From the NCBI RefSeq assembly GCF_949987515.2, contig NC_082684.1:119330080-119394079 (forward strand): a DNA stretch of 64,000 nt, in the 5' to 3' direction. Numbering within the stretch: position 1 is the stretch's first letter; each line of letters opens with the position of its first letter. The notes under the pieces were generated by a model. The model ran no database searches. It was not told the DNA's origin and saw nothing but the letters and a program-made list of their open reading frames with translations. This document shows, in pieces, positions 33,360-45,352 of this stretch. This DNA is from Delphinus delphis (lineage: Eukaryota; Chordata; Mammalia; Artiodactyla; Delphinidae). The translations under genes were made by a program, and so were the position numbers.

Positions 33360-34980
33360 TCTTAGTTTGGGTTCCCAAGAATGCAAACTAAGACAGCTGG
33401 TACCAGGAATAGTCCTAGGAATCAGAAATCCTAGGAATCTAAAATCCTATAGGATTTTAGACCTGCGTCACCTGCCAGCTACAAGGACCCCATGCCCCTG
33501 GCATCCAAAAAGGGTAATGGTTAAAACTTTCACTGGTAGTGCAGTATCTCAGTCATTTGAAAGAAACAGGGAAATAGAAATTATAAGGTAAAGAAATTCA
33601 ATGGCTGTTGCTGAGTGTTATGGATGCACTGGAGAAAGATAATAAAAATGCTGAGAATGATTAATCATTAATCAATTTACCTGCTGCACACAGGATCCAA
33701 GTTGATATTGTTGCTGAGGTCCCAGAGTGTTATCCTGGTCCTTCTTTAAGAGTGAAGGGGGGTGGAGTTCATGTAATAAATGGAGTCCTGATTCATGTTT
33801 GGTTCACAGTGGACCCAGTGGGCCCTTGCGGTCAACCAGTGATTATTTCCCCTGTCCCTGAATGTACACTTGGAATGGATGAAACCTGGTCCTTGGCCAG
33901 TGGGATAGAGAACTGTCATAGGAAGACACACGTTATACTGTGAAACTGCCTCCCTCTCCCCAGGCAGGATAGTAAATCAACAGCAATGTTGTAACCCGGT
34001 GAGAATGGAGTATTTTAGTGAAACACTTAAAGACCCCATTATATCCCCTTGTAAGTCATCAGTCTGGCCCCTACAGAATTTAGATTGGGTCCTGTCACAT
34101 GACAGTGGACTAGCACAATCATAACCAATAATTAGCCCCAAACGCACTGCTGTGCCAGATTAACAATGTTCAGACACAAGATGTATGACTGTTGAGCTGG
34201 CGAGTGCTTTCTTTTCCATCCCTTTAGAAAGGAGACCCAGTTCACATTCATGTGTGACAGACACCAGTACCCACTTATGCTCAGTCTTCCCCAGGGCTAT
34301 GTTAACTCTCCCACTCTGTTACAGTGTAGCCCCAAAGGGCCTGGACTGTACACACCCTCCACAGAATCTGCATTGACCCGCTGTGTCCATGGCATTCAGT
34401 TAATCAGACCAGGCGAGGAAGAAGAGGCCTTAGTACAGTATCTGCACTCTAAAGCGTGGGAGATAAGCCCCAGGACGAATCAAGGAAACATTACATCAGT
34501 GAAGTTTTTTAGGAGTCCAGTGGTCTGGGGCATATCAGGATATCCTCTCCAAAGGAAAGGGCATTTGATTGAATCTTGCTTCCCTTTCCATTAAGAGTGG
34601 CTTACAACAATCAGCAAGCCTCTTTGGGTCTGGAGGCAGCCCAGGGAGAATCATTCCCAGGCAGCAGGGCTGAGCCTAATGGGACTGACCACATGCACCA
34701 GGCTGGACTTCAGAACTGTTACGGAAAGGGACTGCAATGTGCTTCCCCTCCTTTTTAAGTAGGGAGTGTTGACAGCGGTGCTCCCATGCTGTCCCACCAT
34801 TTTCTCTTCGGTGTTGGGAACTGGGTGGAGATAATGTCTCTTTTGAGTTCACTGATCTTCCGATTGAGAGAAACTGCTCAGGAAGCTGTATCTGAGGATC
34901 CACGGGAGGAAGCCCGTCTGCACACACCTGCACTTGACTTAGATGATGAAACCCTGGACTTTGAGTCTGAACATAATGCT
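33360..34980 (+). mobile_element. ERVL-type endogenous retrovirus pol relic
   Basis: Broken pol sequence of an old endogenous retrovirus. Short recognisable pieces occur in different frames: SAFFSIPLE at about 34200, LPQGYVNSP at about 34290, and later the 'SVKFF' block with GYPLQRKGH near 34.5 kb. These blocks fit ERVL-type RT. Upstream, 33.7-33.9 kb probably derives from the preceding part of pol. Frameshifts and stops separate all pieces, and no envelope or intact LTR pair is seen. It is a dead relic and the boundaries are approximate. Confidence 0.6.
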
Positions 34981-35084
34981 GAAATAGGATGAGATTTTGG
35001 GGGTAGGATGGGAGAGGGGTGAGTGTATTTTGCATATGGGGGTGTGTGAATCTTACCCCAAATGACCACAACAATTTTTCCCAT

Positions 35085-35545
35085 CTCACCTGCTCATCCA
35101 GAACGTTTCCATTCTCTCGGTAAGAGGCTGACTCTTTGTCCCCTCCTCTTGAACTTGAGTGGGCCTTTGTAAGGATGGTGGAAGTGATGCTGTGTAACTT
35201 TTGAGTTGTCATGTGAGGTGACACAGTTCTCATGAGTGTCCCCATCTCTCTCTCTCAGGGTGTTTGCCGCTGAAACTCTGCCATCATACTTCAGGGTTGC
35301 TAAGCAGCCCCTTGGCGATGCCACTTGTAGGTGTTCTGCAAGTCCTAGCTGAAGTTCTAAAGGCTGGTATCAGCTGCCAGATATGCAAGTGTGTGAGTCT
35401 TCTGATAATCCCAGCCTCTACTTGTCCTTGGAGCCACCTCAGATGATCCCACATGGAGGAGAGGTGAGCCATCCCCACTGAATCTCCGATCTGGAATGAC
35501 TCTGAAGGGCTGTCCCAGTCCCAGGGCTTCCCATGGGATTGACTG
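35085..35545 (+). mobile_element. MLT1-type MaLR LTR, diverged
   Basis: CTCTTGAACTTGAGTGGGCC, GGAAGTGATGCTGTGTAACT, a TCTCTCTCTCTCAGGGTG stretch, TAAGCAGCCCCTTGGCGATG and AATCCCAGCCTCTACTTG follow the MLT1 LTR plan. It is old; its link to the ERVL relic to the left is not proven. Confidence 0.5.
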
Positions 35546-35645
35546 TGCATATGGAGAGGTCATGTATGAATATGGAGGTCGAGAGAGAGGCCAGGACAGA
35601 AGAGGTTAATTTTGGAGATACCAGAATGCACCTGGTTTTAAAAGC

Positions 35646-35680
35646 CTTGAGTCTGGCTCAAGCCATGAGCCAGACTCAAG
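35646..35680. other. Perfect hairpin, 15-bp arms, 5-nt loop
   Basis: The left arm CTTGAGTCTGGCTCA (35646-35660) and right arm TGAGCCAGACTCAAG (35666-35680) are exact reverse complements around AGCCA. It sits 13 bp before a second perfect hairpin. Confidence 0.9.
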
Positions 35681-35693
35681 CCTTGAGCTTGAG

Positions 35694-35729
35694 TATACTT
35701 TCTCAAGCCTATATACTTGAGAAAGTATA
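35694..35729. other. Perfect hairpin, 14-bp arms, 8-nt loop
   Basis: The left arm TATACTTTCTCAAG (35694-35707) and right arm CTTGAGAAAGTATA (35716-35729) are exact reverse complements. CTTGAG is shared with the neighbouring hairpin, so larger alternative folds are possible. Confidence 0.9.
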
Positions 35730-35744
35730 TAGAGAGAAGGGAGT

Positions 35745-37390
35745 GTAGGGCTTAGCTCTGGAGCGCTCTGTCATCTAGAGAGCTGCCAGAGGAAGGGGAG
35801 CTAGGAAGGAGGAGGAGAAGTCAGGAGAAGAGGATGTCCCAAGGGAGAGGGCTGCTGAGAGGTGGAGAATAGGACCCTAAAATGTCTGCAAATGATACCC
35901 AGAAGGTCACTGGTGACCTGTCAAGAACAGTGTCAGTGCAGTGCAGGGGGCAAAAGCCAGGGGAGAGGTCTGGAGAGTTAATGAAAGTTTGGAGATAGAG
36001 ACAGAGTGTAGAGAAGCAATGGGGGATGAATTAAAGGTGTGAGGGCTGGCCTTCCATGAGGATGGGGTCAGTTGTCAGACAGAGAAGGAGGACATAGATG
36101 CAGGCAGATTTGTGTAGAAGTACAAACACAGGGGCTTTTGCCAAAAGCCTTTGCAGAGGGCGAGCGTCACTGTAAAGGATTCCAATGCCGAGCCTCCTAG
36201 CCTGTATCCAGAGGGCAATCAACAGACCCACAGGGGAAGTCCTGACCTTTCTTTTTTGGAGTTCCTGCAGCTCTCACTCATTCTCTGTTGTCCAGGACTC
36301 CAGGCTTGTCTGAGGGGCTGTGGGCTCCAGAGCAGGTCTTGTGTCCATTTGTGTTCTCGGTGGCTCCAGGAAGTGCTTGGCTCCTAATAGAAGCTCACTC
36401 AGCACTTGCTGATTGATTGCTTGTCAATTTCGTCTAACAAACTGGAATCCAAGCAGCTTATAAAGAAATCACATAGCATCAGGGCTGTTAGAAGTTAACC
36501 CAGAAGAGAGATCAGAACTCTCAGAGCGAGGAAAGGGTTCTAATGGGTCCCAGAGGCAGGTGGCTGATGGTTCTTGGGAATTAACACAAACTACAGGTTT
36601 CTTGGTAACCAGGGGGCCATGGGCAGCTAGTCGTCGATTAAACAAGTGGTCTTTATTTTGTGAAATTTCTGGGTGTTGCTCCAAAATTAAAAAGAGGCGC
36701 TCCATCTAATGAACCTCCAAGTTCTTGGGTGGGGAGCCCTTTCCCCTTGACACTGGGAGGAGACAACCCCCTCCAAGAGCAGGAGCTGTGACATCCCTGC
36801 TCCATGTCAGGTCCAGATGGGGTCCAAATGGCTGCAGTGGTCCTCATTATGATGGTGTGGTGCCCTTGCTGTGTCCCCAGACTGGGAGGTAGGAAGGGCC
36901 AGGTCTGGCTCACACCTGCAGGAGTGGGGAAGCTGTTGGGCTGCCAGCAGGATTGGGGTGGGGTCTAAAGCTTGAAGAGGCAAGGTTGTAGAGAGCAGGT
37001 ACCCATTCTGGCATGACAGAGGCCCCCTGCAGAGGGGTCACTGCACCCCCATGGAGCCTGGGCAGCTCCACCAGTGAGGTAGCTGCTCTGTATCAGACTC
37101 ACAGACTCACTGTACAGCTGTCACACTTTCATGTCCCCACCCAGGGTTTTGCAACCACACAGGGATGAGACCCAGGACTGAATGATTTGTTAGCACTCAC
37201 TTGGGGAGATGCAGCCACCCGCCAGCACTGCATTTACCAGTGACCTTTGACACTGTCCACAGCTGTGGTCGGCAGGCTACAGTTCCTGCAGCCAAGTCCT
37301 AGGCAAGTGGTGTGACCACTGCAGAAGGAAAGGACACAGCCTCCCTGTCAGCCCTCAAGGACTGGTTTTTATCTTTTACTTCACAGACAG
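35745..37390. other. Region just downstream of ADAMTS17, no gene seen
   Basis: Unique-looking sequence with no young repeats. An AATAAA on the minus strand near 36.65 kb is a possible more distal ADAMTS17 poly(A) site. Open frames are under 90 codons. Confidence 0.4.
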
Positions 37391-37394
37391 CTTA

Positions 37395-40228
37395 AAATTG
37401 TTATGGAAGAACATTTTATTAAACATATTCAACTCACTTCCAATGAAATGCTTAATTTTTCATTTACAGTGGTGTCCAATGTTTGTCTTCTGTTCTTTTT
37501 TTTTTTTCTTTTCTTTCAAACCAGCACCAAAAAGTAAAACAAAAATACCATGGGTACAGTACGTAATGTAAGTTAGCTAATGGAAAATATATACATTTGA
37601 CTGTGAAATGAAGAAAAGAGAACAAAGCAATGATATTACTGCCATTGAGGATCTTTCCCTGTGTTCTGATAATATCAAGCCATGGTCAACTGAGAGGGTT
37701 TCATTTGCACCAACGAAAATAGCACCATAAGATTGTGAGACTCTGTAGTTAGTAACACATTTGTGCAACCAAAAGGTACAGTACTTGAGTGACAGTACAG
37801 GGTATTGTTAACCATAAAGAAACATCACTGTTGTAATGACAGGGTTTCATTGTCTTCTGTACAAAGTGGAGCAAGAGTGCTATAATGGCTTCACTGAAAT
37901 TGATCATTGCTTGTGAAGGGAACAGAAGGCGGGCTGGTGAATTTCAGAGTGACAGTGCCAGCATGAGCTAAAAGAGCTCAGAAAGACCCAAACTTTGGGG
38001 AACCAAAGGGGTGTTTAACAATAACTGAATCAGTCATTTGCATTCTGAGGGTGTGGGGCCCTTGCCAGGGGCGTCCAGTTGATACCGTCAAGGTGGCCAG
38101 GGGGGAGATTCAGAGGCACCAGGCAAAGGGCTTGCCTCTGGGCATGTGCATATGCTTGCCCAGCTCAGGTGGGCCCATGGTTCCCATGCAGACAGTAAGC
38201 AAGGCTGCCCCGGCTTCCTTAGCTTGCTGCCCCGACTCTGCTCCTCAGCCCCCGAGGCTGAGAGCTTTCTGTTCATCTGTGGTAAAGTACAGCCCATTTG
38301 GGGCTGGGGGAAAACTGAGCCCTAGCTCCCCAAGACTTTGAGGGGCCTGGGGAGTCTGCTCGCGGCCAAGCCAGAGCAGGGAGGACAGCGTTCTGCACAG
38401 GCCCTGGGCAGCCGCTGGAGGTTACCTTGCAGGTGGGCTGCCCCAGCCTGGTACCCTCTGGGGTCTTTCCACAGAACATCTAAGGAGTTTTCTCAATACT
38501 TCTCACAGATTCAAGTGGAACTGAATAGATTCCCTGTCATCCCTACCACTTCTCTGCCTCTGGGGCAGTAAAAAATCACAAACCAAAACACAGCCCATAA
38601 GACGGGCTTGGGTAGCAGAGTGTTTCTTTTTCTTTCTGATTTAAGCTGACTCTAAAGTTGTGACATCAAAAACTCAAACACAGATACATAAACACAGCAC
38701 CAATAAATCAAGAATCACTTGGAGATGATCCCATGGAGATTAGCCTAAGTAAGATCCCCTCTGAAATAAGGGAGGAGAGGGTGGGTTTCTCATGATAAAG
38801 TCCTTGAATATAAGCACCCATCAAAGGCCCACCGAGTTGGTCAGCAGACCAGACCTCCCAGCATGTCGGGTCCCCTCCTCCCAGCTCCCGGGCAGGCAGG
38901 GTCCTACCATCTTCTGTGCTTTCACAGAGGACACTCTTTTCATCTCCCTGGGCTCCAGAGAGGGCACAGTTCTGTTTTGAGGGGTGAGGTGTCTGTAGGA
39001 GGCAAATACCTTCTTCCGGATTTTCTGAGTGTCATTCTTGCCCCACTAAGACGGGTCAACAACGACAGCATGACAATGACGAACATTGCAAGGTCTGGGC
39101 CACGGGAAGGCTGGGTGGGTATGTGGCCATCCTGGCCACGGGCCACTCCTCCACCCATCCTGGCACTAGGCTGAGCAGTCCTGGAGGAAACCTGCCCCGT
39201 GCCAGGGTGAAGCGCCAGGCCTGAGCCTGAGTCTTCAGAGGTTCTAAGAAGAATCAACTTCAGATAGATGGACAAGGTTAATGGGAAGCCATCTCTAAGG
39301 TGCAAAGCTTTATGAAGTATTGGCTAGAACAGAGGTCCCCAGAAGCAGAGGGGGAGCCCCTCCACCCCTCCCAAAGCTGCCCTGAGCTCACCTCTATGCC
39401 AGGAAGCAATCCCAAGGCCAAAATTAGCACGTGCCTCCTCTCACAGCACCTTGAAGAGAGGCTCTTCTGTTTCCCTGTGTGGGGGACAACAGAGATCTGA
39501 AAACTAGATACGTCCCCAAACCCAAGCCCTTCTGGAATATTCTCCCCCACATAGGTGGTATGCAGAACTACACAGCCCTAGCGTCCTTTTTAATTCACAC
39601 AGACTCAGACTCTCAGGCACAACACCTCCAAGGAAAAGCCGCGATCTAGAGAGCACGTTCCTTGACAGGGTGGAGGGGCCACGTGCTGGTGTTTGTGGTG
39701 TCAAGGGGGCTCCAGCAGCCCGGCCTCTCCAGAGAAGACTCCTTCCATCCAGGGTGTCACGGGCTTTCAGAATAAAGCCTGCTTTAAAGTAAAACGTCTC
39801 CGTTTTTGGATATCCTCCCCCTCCCCCGATACACCAAGCACTGGGAATTCAAACGTCAGAGGAAAGCCAAGACAGGGGCGTCTGTGACGTTTCTCTTGAC
39901 GATTTCTGTCAGAGGTGTTCCCTTTGAGGTACGTGGAACCTTAGAAATTACAGCTATTTTGTGACTCATGCCTATTTTTTCCTTACCGTAGAAAGCCATC
40001 CAGTGGCTGTTAACAATATATTAAGTATAAAAGCACTAAGCAAACGTCAAGTCCACTCTCAGGTTCTAAGCAATTGGGTTCTTGGGACAGCCTCCTGGGT
40101 GAGCCGTGGTGTGCTTTGGGGGTCCCAGCCGCAGGACTGGTGTGCTCTCAGGTGGGTGGGCTTTCAACTAGCCATGTCGTCAGGACTCAGACCTCATGTC
40201 AGAGCATCGTGGGACCACTGGCCGCCTG
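37395..40228 (-). other. ADAMTS17: Predicted ADAMTS17 3' untranslated region
   Basis: The sequence runs downstream of the TGA stop without any further splice-compatible coding exon that I can see, and without young SINE or L1 insertions, unlike its surroundings. It ends about 20 nt after a canonical AATAAA at 37415-37420 (minus strand). The roughly 2.8-kb length agrees with my memory that the human transcript has a 3' UTR of over 2 kb. Part near 37.4-38.0 kb is AT-rich, which is typical of distal 3' UTRs. An ATTAAA near 39.59 kb and an AATAAA near 36.65 kb are alternative ends, so the exact boundary is an inference. Confidence 0.5.
37415..37420 (-). terminator. ADAMTS17: Candidate distal polyadenylation signal of ADAMTS17
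   Basis: Reading the minus strand gives AATAAA in an AT-rich context. It is the first canonical signal at a plausible 3' UTR distance (2.8 kb) from the stop codon. Cleavage would fall near 37395. RNA 3'-end data would settle it. Confidence 0.45.
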
Positions 40229-40395
40229 TCATAAACTTGGTGGCGGCAGTGGCTGGCGCATCTTGTTCGCATAGAAGTCCCTGCATGTCTGGCAGCAGCG
40301 CTGGTACCACCGCATGTCCTGGCAGAGGTTCTTTTCTCGGATGACCCTGCAATACACTGTCCACTGGTCCCGTGTGCATTTGTAGGTCAGAGCAG
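40229..40395 (-). CDS. ADAMTS17: ADAMTS17 terminal coding exon, PLAC module and stop codon
   Basis: Completing the split codon gives [12 protein letters not shown], followed by [20 protein letters not shown] and [12 protein letters not shown], then a short Pro-rich tail and TGA at 40229-40231. The six cysteines (KC, YC, LC, RCC, TC) are those of a PLAC (protease and lacunin) domain, the usual C-terminal end of many ADAMTS proteins. The acceptor is CCCCCTAG before base 40395, preceded by a pyrimidine tract. The exon holds 167 coding nt. The last residues (QPLPPPSL) look slightly different from and longer than the human ending as I remember it (about QPPPSS); this needs an alignment. The PLAC sequence is the strongest reason to name the gene ADAMTS17. 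Confidence 0.9.
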
Positions 40396-41587
40396 CTAGG
40401 GGGACAGTGGAGAGAGAAAGCCCAGAGGTTATGGGTGGCCTGGGGACGTCATCATGTGTACACAGATGGCCTGTGGTCTGACATAGTCGGGGTTGCCCTT
40501 ACCCATGTGTACACTGGAGCCTTGCACAGACCGGGGAAACCATGCCCCTGCCAGGGCCACTGTGGATGTGGCTTTCTTATACAAGGGACACACTCTGGGT
40601 CCAACCTGACCACTTGGCAGAGTTCAGTGGTCTGGCTGCCTCCTCAAGGCGAGGGCACTGCCCCCCCCACTTCTGAGCTAAGTGGTGTATACTGTTATTT
40701 TGTGGCGGAGAACGTTATCTGTTGGCATTGATAAAACAGAATGGCACAGGGCAGTAGATATCAAAGGGCCCACAAAAGCAAAAGGTCACAGCACAGGCAG
40801 GTAGTCTGAATCTCCTTCAGGCTCTTGGTAGTGCAGAGAGATGGTCCAGCCTGAGGGCATGCAAAAGCCTGGTGTACACCTCTGCAAGCTCAAAGACCCC
40901 CCCCAGTGAAGCTGCTTGGAAATTCCCTTCATGTTGGTGGCATTCTAGCATTAGGGAAAGGGGCACTGGGTGGGGAAAAAGTTCCCTAGGAGTTTCTAAT
41001 TGGAAAAGCAGAAACTCTTTTCAATAGAATCATCAGATCAGTGCTAGATATTCTTCCTTTTGTGCCACCACTGGCCGGGGATGTGGCCTGGTAAAGGGCT
41101 GGGTTTGGAACACTCGGGTCCAAGCTGCTCACACAAAAGCTCCCTGCTGAATTAAAGACTCCAACCTGTCAACACCTATGTTTTCTTCTCAAGCATTAGC
41201 TTGAGGAACATTCCATGCACACATCACCAAGATTTCATGAATGACACCCCCAGATCCTTCATTTCCTGAAGGATGCACCTCCCTTTGCCTCCTTCATGCA
41301 CAGGAATCCCAAAACACTTGAGGAACATTCTCCTGTGTTCCTCATTTGTTGGCAGAGGGGCTCAAGTGTTTGAGACCACAGTAAACAAACATCTTTTTCA
41401 TGACAAGGATGAAATTCCATCTCTGAAACCTCAGATCCTCTACAAAACTGACACGTTAGCCTCTCCAGAACTCAAATAAGCCCCAAGGAGGGGGCTTTTT
41501 GGCTTATAGAACTCCCACTGCCAGTGGGGACTTGCTGGCCAGGGGATGCAGCAGCCCCAGGAGCTGGGGGCCAGCAGAGGCACTCAC

Positions 41588-41765
41588 CGAGGCGAGGGGA
41601 AGTGATGGTGTTCACGTTGATCTTGTCATTGCAGACTTCTTGGTGGCACTGTTTGTAGGCTGCTGGCTTGGAGAGGGTAGGGCACTCATTGCCATGGCGT
41701 CCAGTGACCTTGTGCATGCACTGCACCACACGGGACTGCAGGCCCTTCCCACAGGTCGATGAGCA
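41588..41765 (-). CDS. ADAMTS17: ADAMTS17 penultimate coding exon, last TSP1 repeat and linker
   Basis: This exon continues directly from the K codon of the 60.6-kb exon. It reads [19 protein letters not shown] at the start and TITSPRL at the end, with six cysteines in TSP1 spacing; the Trp of this repeat sits in the preceding exon (GGWSK). The acceptor is CTGGCAG before base 41765 and the donor is G|GTGAGTG after base 41588. The length of 178 nt leaves one base of a split codon (phase 1), which the last exon completes as Ala. The intron upstream in the gene is 18.8 kb and the one downstream is 1.2 kb. The open frame, intact splice sites and conserved cysteines argue for a functional exon. 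Confidence 0.88.
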
Positions 41766-41964
41766 CTGCCAGAGACAGGGAGAGCTAAGCTGGGGACAGC
41801 TGAGCTAGGGGCCCATCCCGGGCTGAGGGGCTTTGACAATGGCCTCACATCATAGCACCCTTGGGTCAGGCCCCTGCATGTCATTCCTATGTGCTAGAAA
41901 TAATTGCAAGACAAGAGGGCTTGGCTGCATACCAGCTGCCTGATGGAAGACTGTTTCAAGATGT

Positions 41965-42332
41965 TAGGGACTGCATGTTTGTGCCTCCCCAACATTTACG
42001 TGTTGAAGCCCTAACCCCCAGTGGGATGGCATTTGAAGGTAGGTCCTTTGGGAGGTAATTGGGTTTAAATGAGGTCATGAGGGTGGGGCCCCCATGATGA
42101 GATTAGTGTCCTTATAAGAAGAAGAGAGATCAGAGTTCTCTCCCTCCACCACATGAGGACACATGACAAGTCAGCCATCTGCAAGCCAGGAAGTTGTCCC
42201 TCATCAAGAACCAAATATGCCAGCACCTTGGCCTCAAACTTCTCAGCCTCCAGAACTGTGAGAAATAAATGTCTTGTTGTTTAAGCCACCCAGCCTGTGG
42301 TATTTTGTTACAGCAGCCTGAGCTAAGACATA
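41965..42332 (+). mobile_element. MST-type MaLR LTR in ADAMTS17 intron
   Basis: TTGAAGCCCTAACCCCCAGT, CCTTTGGGAGGTAATTGGGT, TGAGGTCATGAGGGTGGGGC, TTAGTGTCCTTATAAGAAGA, CCTCCAGAACTGTGAGAAAT and GTTACAGCAGCCTGAGCTAA give a near-complete LTR. It is antisense to the gene and only about 200 bp upstream of the 41.6-kb exon. Confidence 0.85.
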
Positions 42333-43889
42333 ATTGTTGAAATATTAGTTTATGCTGGTTGCATTTCACCTCCCACCCTCTCATGCCTGTTCCAAGCAGA
42401 GAACCATCTGGGTTTTGAAATTCTCCAGTGAGCAGGGTGGCTTGCTGGCACCCAGGAGGGACTGAACCTGATGGCCACAGGGATCTCCCTGGCACTGTGT
42501 GCCACATGAGGCTCCTGGGCCTTTGCCCAGCCCTGGGTGTGGAGAGGAGCCCAATAATGATGGGGCTGAATTTCCACAAGCCTGGAGGGTTGGGGGTCAG
42601 AATTAAGTAAAGTTACAGAAAATGAAGAAGTGCAACCTTTCTTGCATAACGGACTCATGGACTAATATTGGGGCTAACAGTTTTAATTTAGACACCCAAT
42701 CCCTAGTTGGCATTTCCAGCATTTGCAGATGTGGGTGTGCTAAAACCAAACCAATGTATTTAGTTCAGCAGACCATCCTGCATTCCCAGTGAGTGGCCTT
42801 TTAAGACTTTACTATGTGTTCTGTCTCCTGCTCTTCTTCCCATTCCTCTTCGGGCTCCTTTAAAGTGTGTGACAGGGAACCTGCCAGGTATCCAGCACCA
42901 CTCCCCCATCCTGCTTGCTAGCCCCTTGGTCCTTGCTTGTTTTCCAGGGAGCCGTTGGAACCGTCTCTCCATTAAGTTGGTCTCCTCCCAGCCAGAGAGC
43001 CTGGTCCACATGTGTACTCTCTCCACCTGGGGTCCCCCAGCACACATGCTCACAACCCATGATTTATGGGGTTCTGAGAGCACTCTGCAAAACTTTAATA
43101 AAGCAAAGACCACAGGTGTAGTAGCCCAGCTGGAGTTAACACTGGCATCTCAGGGTAGAGAAAGGGGAGCAGGACCTTTCCTCTGAATGCCACATGTGGT
43201 GAGGATGCCAGGTGCCATCTGGATCATGTGCCTCCCTCTCTCCTCCCCTTGGGTCTGACCATGGCCTGTGCTGGAGGAAGGGCCTTCCCTGGGGGTCTGT
43301 GAGGGGTTACCCTGCACAGGCTCAGCGTGGATCCCTTCATCCATAAGAAGTGGCCATCAACTGCGCTCCCAAAGGGGCTTTTGCGTCTCAGGTGAATTCC
43401 TCTGCTTTCTAGTCTAACAAGCAGGATCACATTTTTTTTCACTTTAGAAGGATAAAGAGCTCAGAGGGCATGGTGCTCTGATGGGGCCCAGTCTTTTCAA
43501 ATCACAAAAGAGGTAGGAAAACCATAAGTGCCCCATCGCCTCCGCTGCCAACGCCCCCACCCCCCTTGAGAGTCCTGGCGTGTTCAAACCAGAATGGGCT
43601 CTCCAGGACAGGCAAGGCTGTGTGCCTGGCTTCATATCCATCTTCTGGATAAATCCATCAAGGGCTGCTCACAGCCTTGAGAATCCTTTGTGTATGATAA
43701 ACGCACATTGCTGGGTTCCACCCCAGACCTCAGGAGTTGGTACTGGAGCATTTGGAAATTTGAGGGGTGCTGCAGTGGAAGAATGATGTCACATGAGTAG
43801 GTTCCCACCAACTGGAGACCTGGAACATGGGACAAGTGTCATAGCAACGTGATTTCCACCTGGAGGGCGTCTCGGAGGGAGTGGCTTCA

Positions 43890-44047
43890 GGTTGGGATCT
43901 GCTGCATGGGATTACCTGGAGAGCGTTGAAAGGTCTTGATGTCCCAGACCAATCAATCAGTATCCCTGGAGGATGCACTGGGCATCAGTATTTTTCAAAG
44001 CTCTCCAGGTGACTGCAACAAGCAGCCAGAGCTGAGAAACTCTGACT
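43890..44047. mobile_element. MER5A-like relic in ADAMTS17 intron
   Basis: GGGATTACCTGGAGAGCGTT, GATGTCCCAGACCAATCAAT, ATCAGTATTTTTCAAAGCTC and CCAGGTGACTGCAACAAGCA with a GAGAAACTCTG end fit MER5A-type hAT relics. A further short piece may lie at 43692-43740. Confidence 0.5.
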
Positions 44048-45352
44048 TACCCTGAACTTCTTCCCTGTGTCCTGTGTAGGGTGTGAGGAGCTCTCTTTTC
44101 TTATGATGAAGTAGTCAAGTATTTGTATACAAATGTGTAATTAAGCAAGAACAGACATCCGCCTGCAGCCCCAACTGCTGAGTTTATATACAGGCGATAG
44201 GTGTGCTCAAATACAAGAGATGAAGCCTTTCACTCAAAATTATTCTAGGAAAAGAATAAGTTACCTTATAATTAAGTAAAAATAAAACTTCTCATAGTTC
44301 AGGGGTGAGGTAAGGGATACCCTCAATTATTTGTAGCAAGACCACCTGGGGGTTAAAAGAAAAAGGGACACAAAGAAATTTAACTCTCTTCTCCTGGAAG
44401 TAGAACACCATAATCATAAATGAGGGAGGATGGTGTAAGAAATTTTTAAAGATCTCTTGAAAAGTAATCTGGTAGGAATTGGTTCAAGATGGCAGAGTAG
44501 AAGGACATGCACTCACTCCCTCTTGTGAGAGCACTGGATTCACAACTAATTGCTGAACAATCATCAACAGGAAGACACTGGAACTCATCAAAAAGATACC
44601 CCACATCCAAAGACAAAGGAGAAGCCACAGTGAGACGGTGGGAGGGGTGCAATCACAATAAAATCAAATCCCATAACCGCTGGGTGGGTGACTCACAAAC
44701 TGGAGAACAATTATACCACAGAAGTCCATCCACTGGAGTGAAGGTTCTGACCCCATGTCAGGCTTCCCAACCTGGGGGTCTGGCAATGGGAGGAGGAATT
44801 CCCAGAGAATCAGACTTTGAAGGCTCGTGGGATTTGATTGCAGGACTTTGACAGGACTGGGGGAAAAAGAGACCTCACTCTTGGAGGGCACACACAAAGT
44901 AGTGTGCATACCAGGACCCGCGGGAAGGAGCAGTGACCCCACAGGAGACTGAAACAGACCTACCTGCTAGTGTTGGAAGGTGTCCAGCAGAGGTGGTGGG
45001 GCAGCTGTGGTTCACTGTGAGGACAAGGACACTGGCAGCAGAAGTTCTGGGAAGTACACCCTGGAGTCCACCATTGCCCCACCAAAGAGCCTGTAGGCTC
45101 CAGTGCTGGGTCACCTCAGGCCAAACAACCAACAGGGAGGGAACTCAGCACCAACCATCAGCAGACAAGTGGATTAAAGTTTTACTGAGCTCTGCCTACC
45201 AGAGCAACACCCAGCTCTACCCACCACCAGTCCCTCCTATCAGGAAACTTGCACAAGCCTCTTAGATAGCCTCATCCACCAGAGGGCAGACAGCAGAAAC
45301 AAGAAGAACTACAATCCTTCAGCCTGTGGAATGAAAACCACATTCACAGAAA

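Noticed and set aside
34676..35245. 189-codon frame on the minus strand
   Set aside because: It crosses from the ERVL relic into an LTR in the wrong orientation and has no recognisable domain.
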